A stretch of 64,000 nucleotides of DNA, from positions 1-64,000 of the forward strand of contig JAJDWB010000018.1 in assembly GCA_022825855.1 (NCBI GenBank), read 5' to 3'. A program made the translations under genes and the position numbers. The stretch is from Dehalococcoidia bacterium (GTDB lineage: Bacteria; Chloroflexota; Dehalococcoidia; Bin125). The notes under the pieces are model-generated. The model was not told the origin of the DNA, did not search any database, and worked only from the letters and a program-made list of their open reading frames with translations. Every line of letters begins with the position of its first letter. Within the stretch, counting starts at the first letter, position 1. This document shows, in pieces, positions 44,314 to 53,115 of this stretch.

Positions 44314-45216
44314 CTAGAGGCTCGGCGCCAGCGCCGCGATGAACTCCCGCGTCCGCTGCCGCTCGTCGGCGTCGACGCCCTCGAAGGCCGCATAGAAGTC
44401 GGTCACGCCGATCTCCCGCCAGCGCAGCAACTCACGCTCGACCTCCTCCTCGCTGCCCACGATCGACACCCCTGCCGGGTCGTCGGCGCCCGATCCCTGG
44501 ATCACGCGCTGATACGAGGGCAGCGTGTTGTACATCGCGAACGCCTTGGAGATCCGCTCGCGAGTGCCGTCCGGGTCGGCGGTCACGGCGATCGGCACTC
44601 CGGCGATCACCCGGGGCTCGGGCCTGCCTGCCTCGCGAGCCGCGCCGCCCATCTCCGGGATCACCACTTCCTCGATCCACTTCGGCCCCGCCAGCCAGAG
44701 CGCCGTCCCGTCGGCCAGCCGGCCGGTGACCCGCAGCATTTGCGGTCCCAGCGCCGCGACGATCACCGGCGGCGCCTCGCAGTCGGGCAGTTCGACCTGG
44801 GAGTGGACCTCGAATGCCTCGCCCTGGTGATGCACCACCTCGCCGCGCATCAGCGGGACGAGAATCTCCAGGTACTCGCGCATGTGCCTCACGACGTTGC
44901 TGAAGTCGAGCCCCCAGGAATCCGCAATCACCACCTCATGCGAGAGCCCCAGGCCGAGCGTGAATCGGCCGCCCGCCGCGGCATTGACGGCCAGCGCCTG
45001 CTGCGCCATCGCCACGGGATGTCGCGTGTAGGTCGGGATCACGTAGGTGCCGAGTTCGATCTCCGATGTCTCGCCGGCCGCCAGGGCCAGCACGGTCATC
45101 GCGTCGTGCGCCATCGACGGCAGGAATGCGCCGGCGAATCCGTCGGCTTCCAATTGTTTGACGGCTTCAATCTTGCCGGCCAGCGTGGCGGCGTTGGGCG
45201 GAGCGAGTACACGCAT
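44314..45216 (-). CDS. LLM-class oxidoreductase (luciferase-like, probably F420-dependent)
   Basis: This 300-aa TIM-barrel protein of the luciferase-like superfamily has LGTYVIPTYTRHPVAMAQQA and FTLGLGLSHEVV, which are typical of F420-dependent members. The C-terminal TDFYAAFEGVDADERQRTREF matches the family tail. Such enzymes use F420H2 or FMNH2 for oxidation or monooxygenation of small molecules. The cofactor cannot be decided from sequence alone. It starts at 45216 next to a divergent esterase gene and precedes the NIPSNAP-like gene. Confidence 0.85.
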   Translation of the reverse strand: MRVLAPPNAATLAGKIEAVKQLEADGFAGAFLPSMAHDAMTVLALAAGETSEIELGTYVIPTYTRHPVAMAQQALAVNAAAGGRFTLGLGLSHEVVIADSWGLDFSNVVRHMREYLEILVPLMRGEVVHHQGEAFEVHSQVELPDCEAPPVIVAALGPQMLRVTGRLADGTALWLAGPKWIEEVVIPEMGGAAREAGRPEPRVIAGVPIAVTADPDGTRERISKAFAMYNTLPSYQRVIQGSGADDPAGVSIVGSEEEVERELLRWREIGVTDFYAAFEGVDADERQRTREFIAALAPSL

Positions 45217-45330
45217 GTCGGACTTCCTCTCGACACAGCTCGGGGGAGATCGGAATGTGCCCAGTATCGCGCACCGGAGTCGTTAACCTGCAACGCGACA
45301 GGAAACGCTCACACGGCAAGGAACAGACAA

Positions 45331-46230
45331 GTGGCATCGCAAGAATTGCAGAAGGTTCTCGGATTGCTGGCGGAACGACCGCTCGGCCAGGGCAATCCCA
45401 CCCTTGAGGAAATGCGCGCCGGCATGGAGGCGGGCTCCTTCCCCGCCACCGACGCCGCGACCGTCGCGCCGGTCGACGCCAACGGCGTGCCCGGCGAGTG
45501 GGTCACCGTCGCCGAGTCCGACCCCAATCGCCGCCTGCTCTATGTCCACGGCGGCGGCTACGTGATCGGTTCGCCGGTCACCCACCGTCGGCTGTGCGAA
45601 GACATCGCCCGCGCCGCCGGCTGCGCCGTGCTCAACCTCGACTACCGTCTCGCGCCCGAGAATCCCTACCCCGCAGCCGTCGACGACGCCATCGAAGGCC
45701 TGAAGTTCATCCAGGGGAACGGCCCCAACGGCGCGGGCGCCGCCGAGTCTGTCTTCGTCGCCGGAGACTCCGCCGGCGGCGGCCTGACCCTGGCCACGCT
45801 GCTCGCCGCGCGCGAACGCGGCGTCGACCAGCCCAACGCGGCCATCGGCATCTCCGCCTGGACCGACCTCGCCATCACCGGCGAGTCGATCCAGACCCGC
45901 GCCGACGCCGACCCGCTGATCACCGACGCATCGATGGTCCAGGGCATGGCCACCGCCTACCTCGGCTCAACCGACGCAACCGATCCCCTCGCCTCGCCGC
46001 TCTACGCCGACTACGCCGGTCTGCCGCCGCTGCTGCTCCAGGTCGGCGACGCCGAGGTTCTGCTCTCGGACACGACCCGAGTCACCGAAAAGGCCCGCGC
46101 TGCCGGCGTTGACGTGGTCGAGGAAGTCTGGGACGAGATGTTCCACGTCTGGCACGCCTTCGCCCCGATGCTCCCCGAGGGACAGGCCGCCATCGAGCGG
46201 ATCGGCGAGTTCATCAACCAGCACGCCTGA
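45331..46230 (+). CDS. HSL-type alpha/beta hydrolase (esterase), copy 1
   Basis: This 299-aa esterase of the hormone-sensitive-lipase family has the oxyanion motif HGGGY (73-77), DYRLAPE (104-110) and the nucleophile elbow GDSAGG (145-150) with Ser147. The catalytic His lies in MFHVWHAF near the C-terminus. It hydrolyses short acyl esters or related bonds. The GTG start follows an AAGGA-type site. It is followed 36 nt later by a paralog with the same layout, so the two arose by duplication. Confidence 0.9.
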   Translation: MASQELQKVLGLLAERPLGQGNPTLEEMRAGMEAGSFPATDAATVAPVDANGVPGEWVTVAESDPNRRLLYVHGGGYVIGSPVTHRRLCEDIARAAGCAVLNLDYRLAPENPYPAAVDDAIEGLKFIQGNGPNGAGAAESVFVAGDSAGGGLTLATLLAARERGVDQPNAAIGISAWTDLAITGESIQTRADADPLITDASMVQGMATAYLGSTDATDPLASPLYADYAGLPPLLLQVGDAEVLLSDTTRVTEKARAAGVDVVEEVWDEMFHVWHAFAPMLPEGQAAIERIGEFINQHA

Positions 46231-46266
46231 CCGGATCCACCGGTTCGGAAGTCAGGAGCGGAGTCC

Positions 46267-47187
46267 ATGCCATCGGAGCAGTACGCCCAGGTTGTGGAAG
46301 CCATGCAGGCCCAGGCCGCCGGCATGATTGGCGCCGAACTCAGCATTGCCGAGCAACGCGCAGCGATGGAGGCCGGCTTCAGCTTCCCGCTCCAGGACGA
46401 CATCTCGCTCACGGCGGTTGACATCAACGGCGTGCTGGGTGAGTGGACGGTGTTGCCCGGGTCCGACCCCAACCGCCGCCTGCTCTACGTGCACGGCGGC
46501 GGCTACGTGCTCGGATCGATCGGGACGCACCGGCGCCTGGTCGCCGATATCTGCCGGGCCTCCGGCTGCGTGGCGCTCAACCTGGACTACCGGTTGGCCC
46601 CGGAACATCCCTTCCCCGCCGCCCTTGACGACGCCGTCACCGGGCTCGAATACATCTGGGCCAACGGACCGGTCGAGCCGGGCGAGGCAAGCGCCGTCTT
46701 TGTCGGCGGCGACTCCGCCGGCGGCGGCCTGACGCTGGCCACGCTGCTCGCCGCGCGCGAGCGCGGCGTGCGCATGCCCACCGGCGGCATCGGCCTCTCC
46801 CCCTGGGCCGACCTCGCCGCCGGCCCCGAGGAACTCGCGGCGTTCGGACTTGAGGATCCCACCATCCCCGACAACACCGTTGCGATCACGGCCTCACAGG
46901 GCTGGGCCGCGATGTACGCAGGTGACGCCGACCGCCGTGATCCGCTGATCTCCCCGGTCTTCGCCGATTACGACGGTATCTGCCCGCTGCTCCTGCAGGC
47001 TGGCTCCGTCGAGATGATCTGCCGCGACACCGAGCGGGTCGCCGCCCGCGCCCGGGACGCCGGCGTCGAGGTCGTTGAGGAGATCTGGGACGACATGTTC
47101 CACGTCTGGCAGGGCTTCGCCCCCATGCTGCCCGAGGGCCAACAAGCCATCGACCGGATCGGCGCCTGGATCCGCGAGCACGCCTAG
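46267..47187 (+). CDS. HSL-type alpha/beta hydrolase (esterase), copy 2
   Basis: This 306-aa paralog of the preceding esterase keeps HGGGY (76-80), DYRLAPE (107-113) and GDSAGGG with Ser150; His is in MFHVWQGF. The two align over the full length, with the main differences in the N-terminal cap and in the lid region before the acid residue. Likely expressed from the same transcript. It is convergent with the DUF488 gene (7-nt gap). Confidence 0.9.
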   Translation: MPSEQYAQVVEAMQAQAAGMIGAELSIAEQRAAMEAGFSFPLQDDISLTAVDINGVLGEWTVLPGSDPNRRLLYVHGGGYVLGSIGTHRRLVADICRASGCVALNLDYRLAPEHPFPAALDDAVTGLEYIWANGPVEPGEASAVFVGGDSAGGGLTLATLLAARERGVRMPTGGIGLSPWADLAAGPEELAAFGLEDPTIPDNTVAITASQGWAAMYAGDADRRDPLISPVFADYDGICPLLLQAGSVEMICRDTERVAARARDAGVEVVEEIWDDMFHVWQGFAPMLPEGQQAIDRIGAWIREHA

Positions 47188-47194
47188 CGCACTG

Positions 47195-47644
47195 CTAGAG
47201 GTGGACGATCTCAACCTCGCCCCAGTGCCGACGTAGATACTCGGCGGCGAGTCGCCGGTGGCACCGCTCCGGCGTGTCCTCGCTGCACAGCAGCACCCCG
47301 TCCGCGAACACAGATGGATCGAGTTGGAACTCCACCCCGCGTTGGCCCAGCAATGCCGTGTAGCGCTCGGCGTACTCGTCCCACTCGATTTCGCCGCCGC
47401 GGTAGCTCGTGAACAGCTCCACCGACGGCGCCAGCTCCGGGACGTGGACGTAGTCCATTCCGCACAGCCGCTCGAGCAGGAACTCCAGGTCCCCGCCCGA
47501 CTTCGACGCCCTGGCAAACCCCGAGAGCTGCGAAGACGGCCGCAACCGCACATCCACCACCCGCCGCGCATCAGTCGAGCCCAGCAGCTCGTCAAAGAAT
47601 GTGCACGCCGACTTCTTCGTGAATCCGATCGTGTAGAGCTTCAT
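47195..47644 (-). CDS. DUF488 family protein
   Basis: This 149-aa protein matches DUF488, a family of unknown function. It has the typical start KLYTIGFTKKSACTFF, the central VVDVRLRPSSQLSGFAR and the C-terminal LLCSEDTPERCHRRLAAEYL with the conserved Cys and His that may bind a metal or act as a catalytic pair. It is 16 nt after the CoA-transferase gene on the same strand end-to-start. No other clue to its role is visible. Confidence 0.85.
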   Translation of the reverse strand: MKLYTIGFTKKSACTFFDELLGSTDARRVVDVRLRPSSQLSGFARASKSGGDLEFLLERLCGMDYVHVPELAPSVELFTSYRGGEIEWDEYAERYTALLGQRGVEFQLDPSVFADGVLLCSEDTPERCHRRLAAEYLRRHWGEVEIVHL

Positions 47645-47660
47645 CCGACGTTCGACAGTA

Positions 47661-49022
47661 CTACGGATAGAACAGCTTCTGGGCTTGCCGACGCAACTCT
47701 GCCCGGAAGTCGGGGTGGGCGACGGAGATTAGTTCCTCCGCCCTTGCACGCACCGTCTTGCCGAGCAACCTGGCGATCCCGTACTCGGTGACGACGGTAT
47801 CCGCGATGTCTCGGGGGACCGTGACGATTTGGCCGGGGTCGAACTGGGCCATGATCGTGGAGATGGTGCCGTCTCGGCTGGTCGAGGGCAGCACCGTGAC
47901 CGAGCGGCCCTTCGGCGCCAGGTACGCGCCCAGCGCAAAGGCCAGGTGACCGCCGACGCCGGCGTAGACGCGCGGACCAATCGTGTGCACGCCGAGCTGT
48001 CCTGTCAGGTCGGCCGTCAATGCGCCATTGATTGCGACGATGTTCTCGTTCCGCGCAATCTGACGCGGGTCCAGCAGGTACTCGATGCTGTATGTTTCGA
48101 ACGCCGGGTTGCGGTGGACCGTCGCAATCTCGTCCGGGGTGTTGCCGATCACGGTGGCGACGAACTTGTCCGGATGCGTCTTCGAGTACTTGCCGGTGAT
48201 GACCCCCCGCTCGACCAGCGGGACCAGCCCCTCGGTCGTCAGCTCGGCGAAGTAGGAGAGATTCTCACGCTCGTCGAACGCGCCCAGGCGCGCCAGCGCG
48301 CCCGAGTGCGAGCCGACGCCGACCTGGATCGTGTCGCCGTCCTGGACGAGCTGCGAGACGTAGTGAGCGAGGCCGAGATCGATCTGGTTCGGTTCGGGAT
48401 GTTCGAGGTTGACCATGACCGGTGTGTCGCCCGGCACGAAACAGTCGATCTCCGACACATGCAGCCAGGAGTCGCCGAACGTCTCGACCACGTTCTCGTT
48501 GACCTCGGCGATCACCGTCTTGGCCCGCTTGGCCGAGGTCACGCCGTCCCAGACCGAGCTGCCCAGCGAGACGAACCCAGCCTCGTTCGGCGGCGTGCAG
48601 CGAATCTGCAGCACGTCGATCGGCCAGGCTTCGTCCTGGCGCCCCGCGTCCCAGGCCTTGTGAATTCCGACCAGCCAGTACGGGTGGTAGTCGGCGATTC
48701 CGGCGTTGACCGCGTCGCGATCGAACAGCGTGCCGAATTGCGGCGCGACCTTGAACGCCGACATCATCTCCTCGGTGAACCAGCCCGCGTCGGGCACGAC
48801 GATGCCGCGCACCTCGACGCCCTCGAGCTCGTCGCTGCGGGCGACCAGCGCCTGCAGAATCGGCAGCGACGCGTGCCCCGGAGGGATCCAGAGGTGGTCG
48901 CCCGAGTTGAACAGTTGGGCCGCCATCTCCGGAGTCGCCAGACGCTCGGCGTAGACATCGCGCCAGTTGATCGTGGGATCGAACCTCGATGCTCGGTTCT
49001 GCAGATAGAAGGAGTTCGTCAT
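47661..49022 (-). CDS. Acetyl-CoA hydrolase/4-hydroxybutyrate CoA-transferase family protein
   Basis: This 453-aa class I CoA-transferase moves CoA between acyl groups through a glutamyl-CoA intermediate. The catalytic Glu is most likely E260 in SYFAELTTEG, aligned with the usual HTEM/HSEM motif. The CoA-binding region IQVGVGSHSGALARLG and the C-terminal GARVY-type motif (here GPRVYAGVGG) are present. Acetyl-CoA hydrolase, 4-hydroxybutyrate CoA-transferase and succinyl-CoA:acetate CoA-transferase cannot be separated by sequence. The start at 49022 is chosen since the longer frame has an N-terminus that does not resemble the family. Confidence 0.85.
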   Translation of the reverse strand: MTNSFYLQNRASRFDPTINWRDVYAERLATPEMAAQLFNSGDHLWIPPGHASLPILQALVARSDELEGVEVRGIVVPDAGWFTEEMMSAFKVAPQFGTLFDRDAVNAGIADYHPYWLVGIHKAWDAGRQDEAWPIDVLQIRCTPPNEAGFVSLGSSVWDGVTSAKRAKTVIAEVNENVVETFGDSWLHVSEIDCFVPGDTPVMVNLEHPEPNQIDLGLAHYVSQLVQDGDTIQVGVGSHSGALARLGAFDERENLSYFAELTTEGLVPLVERGVITGKYSKTHPDKFVATVIGNTPDEIATVHRNPAFETYSIEYLLDPRQIARNENIVAINGALTADLTGQLGVHTIGPRVYAGVGGHLAFALGAYLAPKGRSVTVLPSTSRDGTISTIMAQFDPGQIVTVPRDIADTVVTEYGIARLLGKTVRARAEELISVAHPDFRAELRRQAQKLFYP

Positions 49023-49125
49023 CGCGGTCCCTGTCGGCTGCCCGGCCAATGGGCTGGTGGTTAGACTCGCGATTAAGGTAACGCCGATCGGCGACGCCGC
49101 CGGCCAAGCAGTCTGGGGGGACATC

Positions 49126-50316
49126 GTGGCAAGTGCAGGACGAATGGACTTTGGCATCTTCATGGCGCCGTTCCACCGCGTCGGCGAGAACCCGTCGCTG
49201 GCGATCCACCGTGACCTGGAGCTGGTCGAGTGGCTCGATCAGCTCGGCTACGACGAGGCCTGGATCGGCGAGCATCACTCGGCCGGCTGGGAGCTGATCG
49301 CGTCGCCCGAGGTGTTCATCGCTGCGGCCGCCGAGCGAACCAGCAATATCCGCCTCGGCACCGGCGTGATCTCGCTGCCCTATCACCACCCGCTGATGGT
49401 CGTCGACCGCATGATCCAACTCGACCACATGACCCGCGGCCGGGCGATGATGGGCGTCGGACCCGGCGCGCTCTCGTCGGACGCGCGGATGATGGGCATC
49501 GACCCGCTCTACCAGCGGCAGCGCATGGACGAGTCGCTGCGCGCGATCCTGGCGCTGCTCAAGCAGGACGGTCCGGTCAACATGAAGACGGACTGGTTCG
49601 AGCTGACCGACGCGCGGCTGCAGGTCTCGCCCTACACCAAGCCGCACTTCGAGATGGCGGTCGCCTCGACCGTGTCGCCGGCCGGACGCCAGATGGCCGG
49701 CAAGTACGGGATGGGCATGCTCAGCATCGGCGTCTACCTGCCCGGCGGACGCTCGAACCTCGAGGGCCAGTGGACCGAGGTCGAGGAGGTCGCCGAGCGC
49801 GAGGGCCAGGTCGTGGACCGCAACAAGTGGCGGCTCGTCATCCCGATGTACATCGCCGAGACCCGTGAGCAGGCGTTTGCCGAAGCCCGCGAGGGCTGGC
49901 GCGCGTGGCAGATCGACTACTTCCGCGACACGCTGCAGGCGGTCCTGCCCGGGACGGCCGAGACGCCCGAGGGCGCGGTGGAGACGGGCGGCGCGATCAT
50001 CGGCGACCCCGACGACGCGGTCAAGGCGATCGAGATCCTGCAGGAGAACTCGGGCGGCTTCGGCGGCTTGATGATGCTCGCCCACGAGTGGGCCAACCGC
50101 GAGGGCATCCGCAAGTCCTACGAGCTGTTCGCGCGCTACGTCGCGCCGCGCTTTCAGGGCCAGCTCGAGTCCGTGCGCGGCACCCAGGAGTGGGTCGCCT
50201 CGGGCGGCGGGGCGGTCTCATTCAGCCGCAACGACGTCCTGGCCAAGGCCTTCACCGACGCCGGCCAGGACGTGCCCGACTTCCTCCAGGCTCCGGCCGA
50301 GGCGGCGTCGGACTAA
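49126..50316 (+). CDS. LLM-class flavin-dependent oxidoreductase (bacterial luciferase-like)
   Basis: This 396-aa protein of the luciferase-like superfamily starts DFGIFMAPFHRVGENPS and contains GEHHSAGWELIASPEVF, as in alkane or limonene monooxygenase-like LLM proteins. It is longer than the F420-type members in this window (300-347), mostly through an insertion around YLPGGRSNLEGQ and a C-terminal tail. The GTG start is supported by GGGGGG 5-6 nt upstream; an ATG at 49144 is a later alternative. It is divergent from the CoA-transferase. Confidence 0.88.
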   Translation: MASAGRMDFGIFMAPFHRVGENPSLAIHRDLELVEWLDQLGYDEAWIGEHHSAGWELIASPEVFIAAAAERTSNIRLGTGVISLPYHHPLMVVDRMIQLDHMTRGRAMMGVGPGALSSDARMMGIDPLYQRQRMDESLRAILALLKQDGPVNMKTDWFELTDARLQVSPYTKPHFEMAVASTVSPAGRQMAGKYGMGMLSIGVYLPGGRSNLEGQWTEVEEVAEREGQVVDRNKWRLVIPMYIAETREQAFAEAREGWRAWQIDYFRDTLQAVLPGTAETPEGAVETGGAIIGDPDDAVKAIEILQENSGGFGGLMMLAHEWANREGIRKSYELFARYVAPRFQGQLESVRGTQEWVASGGGAVSFSRNDVLAKAFTDAGQDVPDFLQAPAEAASD

Positions 50317-50337
50317 CCGCCGGCCGCGGCGGGCCGC

Positions 50338-51633
50338 TCAGCCGCCGTTGGCGGCCCGATGGAAGGCGCGGCCGAGGCGCTCGGCGGCCTGCTCCAGCGC
50401 ATCCACGGGCGGCCATGAGTAGGAGAGCCGCAGCGACTCGCCGTCGTCTCCGGATTCGTTGGCGGGATAGAAGCGGTTGCCGGAGGCGAAGGTCAGCCCG
50501 TCCTCGGCGGCGCAGTCGCGCACCTGATCGCCGTTCAGACCGTCGCGCAGCTTGAGCCAGAGGAAGAAGCCGCCGGTCGGCTCGGTCACGTCGAAGTAGG
50601 GCTCGCCGAACGGCTCCAGCGCCCCGGTCAGGGTTTGCATCTTGAGCGCGTAGAGGCGGCGCATCTGGTCCACGTGCTCGTGGAAGTTGCCGCGCACGAT
50701 GTACTCGTGCAGCATCCGATGCAGGAGCGGGCTGTTGCCCATGTCGAAGCGGGAGGGGACCATCGCCTGGATCCACTCCGGCCGGGCCTGCACCCAGCCG
50801 ACGCGGAGCCCGGTCGCGATCACCTTGGAGAAGGTGCCGACGGTGAGCACGCCCCAGCCGTCGGTCAGTTCGGAGAGCGTGGGCGGCGGCGGCGCGTCGA
50901 AGTAGAGCTCGGAGTAGGCGTGGTCCTCCATCAGCAGCACCTGGCGCCGGGCCGCGAGCTCGATCAGGTCGAGGCGGCGCTGCAGGGTCATGGTCAGGCC
51001 GGTGGGGTTGTGAAAGGTCGGCTGGGTGTAGATCAGCTTGACCGTCTTGCCTTCGGTTTCCAGGCGATCGATGGTCGCTTCAAGCTCGTCCAGGCGGATG
51101 CCTTCGTCGTCCATGCTGACGCCGACGACGGTCGCCTGCTTGCCGCGCATGGTGCGCAGCGAGCCGGTGAAGGTCGGAATCTCCGAGATAATGATGTCGC
51201 CGGGGTTGACGAAGGCGGCGCAGATCGATTCAATCGCGCCGGCGGCGCCGTTGGTCAGCAGGTACCAGTCGGCGGTCGGAGCGGCGGGATGGTTGCGGGC
51301 GAAGAAGCGCGCGACCTCGTCGCGCAAGGGTTCGTAGCCCAGCGGCCCGCCGTAGACCAGCGGCGCGTCGCCAGGCTCGGCGAGCACCCGCTCCATCGCC
51401 GCGAGCAGCTCCGCGCGCGGCTGGGTGTCGGCATCGGGGATGCCGCCGCCGAGCGAGATCGGCGGGCGCTGGGTGAGCGGCGCGCGATCCGAGAGCCCCC
51501 AGGCGGTCGCGGTGCCGGCGGTCAGTCCGCGGCTGGCCGAGTTGGCGTTGTGCAGCGCCGGAAAGCTGCCCCAGGCATCGCGGGCGGCGTCGGCGGCGCG
51601 GCTGCTGATCGGTGCAAGCGGCTCAGACATCAT
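50338..51633 (-). CDS. PLP-dependent aminotransferase (2-aminoadipate/MocR-type class I)
   Basis: This 431-aa fold-type I enzyme transfers amino groups between amino and keto acids. PLP-Lys270 is in GTFSKVIATGLRVGW. The NPTG motif (209-212) and the DHAYSEL segment (237-243), carrying a PLP-contacting Asp, are intact. It lacks the N-terminal winged helix of MocR regulators and resembles 2-aminoadipate or aromatic aminotransferases. It starts MMSEPL at 51633; the second Met is an equal option. A 438-bp divergent intergenic region lies upstream, with a phased repeat (51815-51862). Confidence 0.9.
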   Translation of the reverse strand: MMSEPLAPISSRAADAARDAWGSFPALHNANSASRGLTAGTATAWGLSDRAPLTQRPPISLGGGIPDADTQPRAELLAAMERVLAEPGDAPLVYGGPLGYEPLRDEVARFFARNHPAAPTADWYLLTNGAAGAIESICAAFVNPGDIIISEIPTFTGSLRTMRGKQATVVGVSMDDEGIRLDELEATIDRLETEGKTVKLIYTQPTFHNPTGLTMTLQRRLDLIELAARRQVLLMEDHAYSELYFDAPPPPTLSELTDGWGVLTVGTFSKVIATGLRVGWVQARPEWIQAMVPSRFDMGNSPLLHRMLHEYIVRGNFHEHVDQMRRLYALKMQTLTGALEPFGEPYFDVTEPTGGFFLWLKLRDGLNGDQVRDCAAEDGLTFASGNRFYPANESGDDGESLRLSYSWPPVDALEQAAERLGRAFHRAANGG

Positions 51634-52071
51634 CGTCTCCAGACCTGTCGCGCAACGCGTGAACTTCCAGCTTAGGCCAGCGCCTGGATTGCGGAGACCT
51701 GCTCGCCAACCCGATCAGCCTGCCGGAGAAAAGCGCGAAGCGGCAAGAACACGGCGAGTGTTGGTTGGATTGCGCAAATTTTGTGCTGTGGACGGGGAAT
51801 TCGGGCGTCATGATGTCAGATTTGGTCAGATCCGGTCAGATTTTGTCTGATTAAGGTCAGATGAGGGTGAGGAATGTCGGCGAACGGGCTATGGAGGTCG
51901 GGTGATGTTGGGCGGGTTGTCGGGTTCATGACTTGTTCCTGAGTCGTCGCAGGTTGGCGGACATTACTCATTGTATTGGCACACACGTTCGGTGTGGCGG
52001 TCGCGATGTGTCGAAGGCGACGTTGCCGCGCGACTAGGAAGCGAGGATCGGCGCGGCTGTAGGATCGTGCC
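51634..52071. other. Gene-free divergent intergenic region, aminotransferase/LLM
   Basis: This 438-bp stretch has no supported gene. It contains the 10-bp phased GTCAGA repeat (51815-51862), including a perfect TCAGA-N5-TCTGA inverted repeat, and a G/T-rich top strand up to about 51960. No clear sigma-70 promoter is evident. Confidence 0.55.
51815..51862. repeat. 10-bp phased GTCAGA direct repeat
   Basis: GTCAGA starts at 51815, 51825 and 51835, a related GTCTGA at 51845, and GTCAGA again at 51856. The spacing is one helical turn (10-11 bp). The third and fourth units also form the inverted repeat TCAGA-TTTTG-TCTGA (51836-51850). This could be a cooperative operator for the divergent genes. 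Confidence 0.65.
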
Positions 52072-53115
52072 ATGTCCTCCGACATCCGACTCGGCGTGCT
52101 CGATCAGATCCCGATCCGCGACGGCGGCACGGCGGCGACGGCGATCTCGGAGACCTTCGAACTGGCCCAGACCACCGACCGGCTCGGCTATTCGCGCTAC
52201 TGGCTGGCCGAGCATCACAACGCCGGCTCGCTGGCCTGCGCTTCGCCGGAGGTGCTGATCCCGCAGGTCGCCTGGCGCACCTCGCAGATCCGGGTCGGCT
52301 CGGGCGGGATCATGCTGCCGCACTACAGCTCGCTGAAGGTGGCCGAGAACTTCCGCACGATCACGACCCAGTTTCCGGGCCGGATCGACCTCGGCGTGGG
52401 GCGAGCGCCGGGCTCCGACGGCCGCACGGCTCGAGCCCTGGTGCATGGTCCCGGGGCGCTGGGCATCGACCACTTTCCGGAGCAGTTGCTCGACCTGTAC
52501 GGCTGGCTGGCCGACGACCTGCCCCACGACCACCAGTACCGCGAAGTCCGCGCGTCGCCGCCCGACGCGCCGATGCCCGAGCTGTGGCTGCTGGGCTCGT
52601 CCCACTACGGCGGTCACGTCGCCGCCGAGCTGGGCTGGTCGCACTGTTTCGCCCACTTCATCTCGCCCGAGGGCGGCGAGCAGGTCGTGCGCAAGTACCG
52701 CGAGCGGTTTCAGCCCTCGCCGGTCAGCTCGGAGCCGCGAGCCTCGCTGGGCGTCTCCGTGACCGTGGCCGAGACCGACGAAGAGGCGGAGCAACTCTGC
52801 TGGAGCCGCTGGTGCTGGCGGATCAAGGGCAATCGCGGCGCGCGCGGGGGCATCCCGTCGGTTGAGGAGGCGCTGAACTTCCCTTACTCGCAGCCCGAAC
52901 TGGACTACATCGGCTACATGCAGAACCGCAGCATCCACGGTTCGCCCAGGCGCGTGCGCGAGAAGCTGGAAGCCCTCGCGGCGACCTACGACGTGGACGA
53001 GTTCATCGTGCTGACGATCACCTACGACTTCGCGGCGCGGATCCGGTCCTACGAGCTATTGGCCGACGTGTTCGAACTGCCGGCCGCGGACCTCAGTCAA
53101 GCGGCGGTTGACTGA
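52072..53115 (+). CDS. LLM-class flavin-dependent oxidoreductase (MsnO8-like)
   Basis: This 347-aa luciferase-like protein has the MsnO8-type signature: LGVLDQIPIRDGGTAATAI near the N-terminus and RYWLAEHHNAGSLACASPEV. Its C-terminus contains GSPRRVREKLEALAATYDV. These enzymes are usually FMN-dependent monooxygenases; the substrate is unknown. The stop overlaps the convergent phosphohexomutase gene's 3' end by 23 bp. Its promoter region contains the phased repeat. Confidence 0.88.
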   Translation: MSSDIRLGVLDQIPIRDGGTAATAISETFELAQTTDRLGYSRYWLAEHHNAGSLACASPEVLIPQVAWRTSQIRVGSGGIMLPHYSSLKVAENFRTITTQFPGRIDLGVGRAPGSDGRTARALVHGPGALGIDHFPEQLLDLYGWLADDLPHDHQYREVRASPPDAPMPELWLLGSSHYGGHVAAELGWSHCFAHFISPEGGEQVVRKYRERFQPSPVSSEPRASLGVSVTVAETDEEAEQLCWSRWCWRIKGNRGARGGIPSVEEALNFPYSQPELDYIGYMQNRSIHGSPRRVREKLEALAATYDVDEFIVLTITYDFAARIRSYELLADVFELPAADLSQAAVD

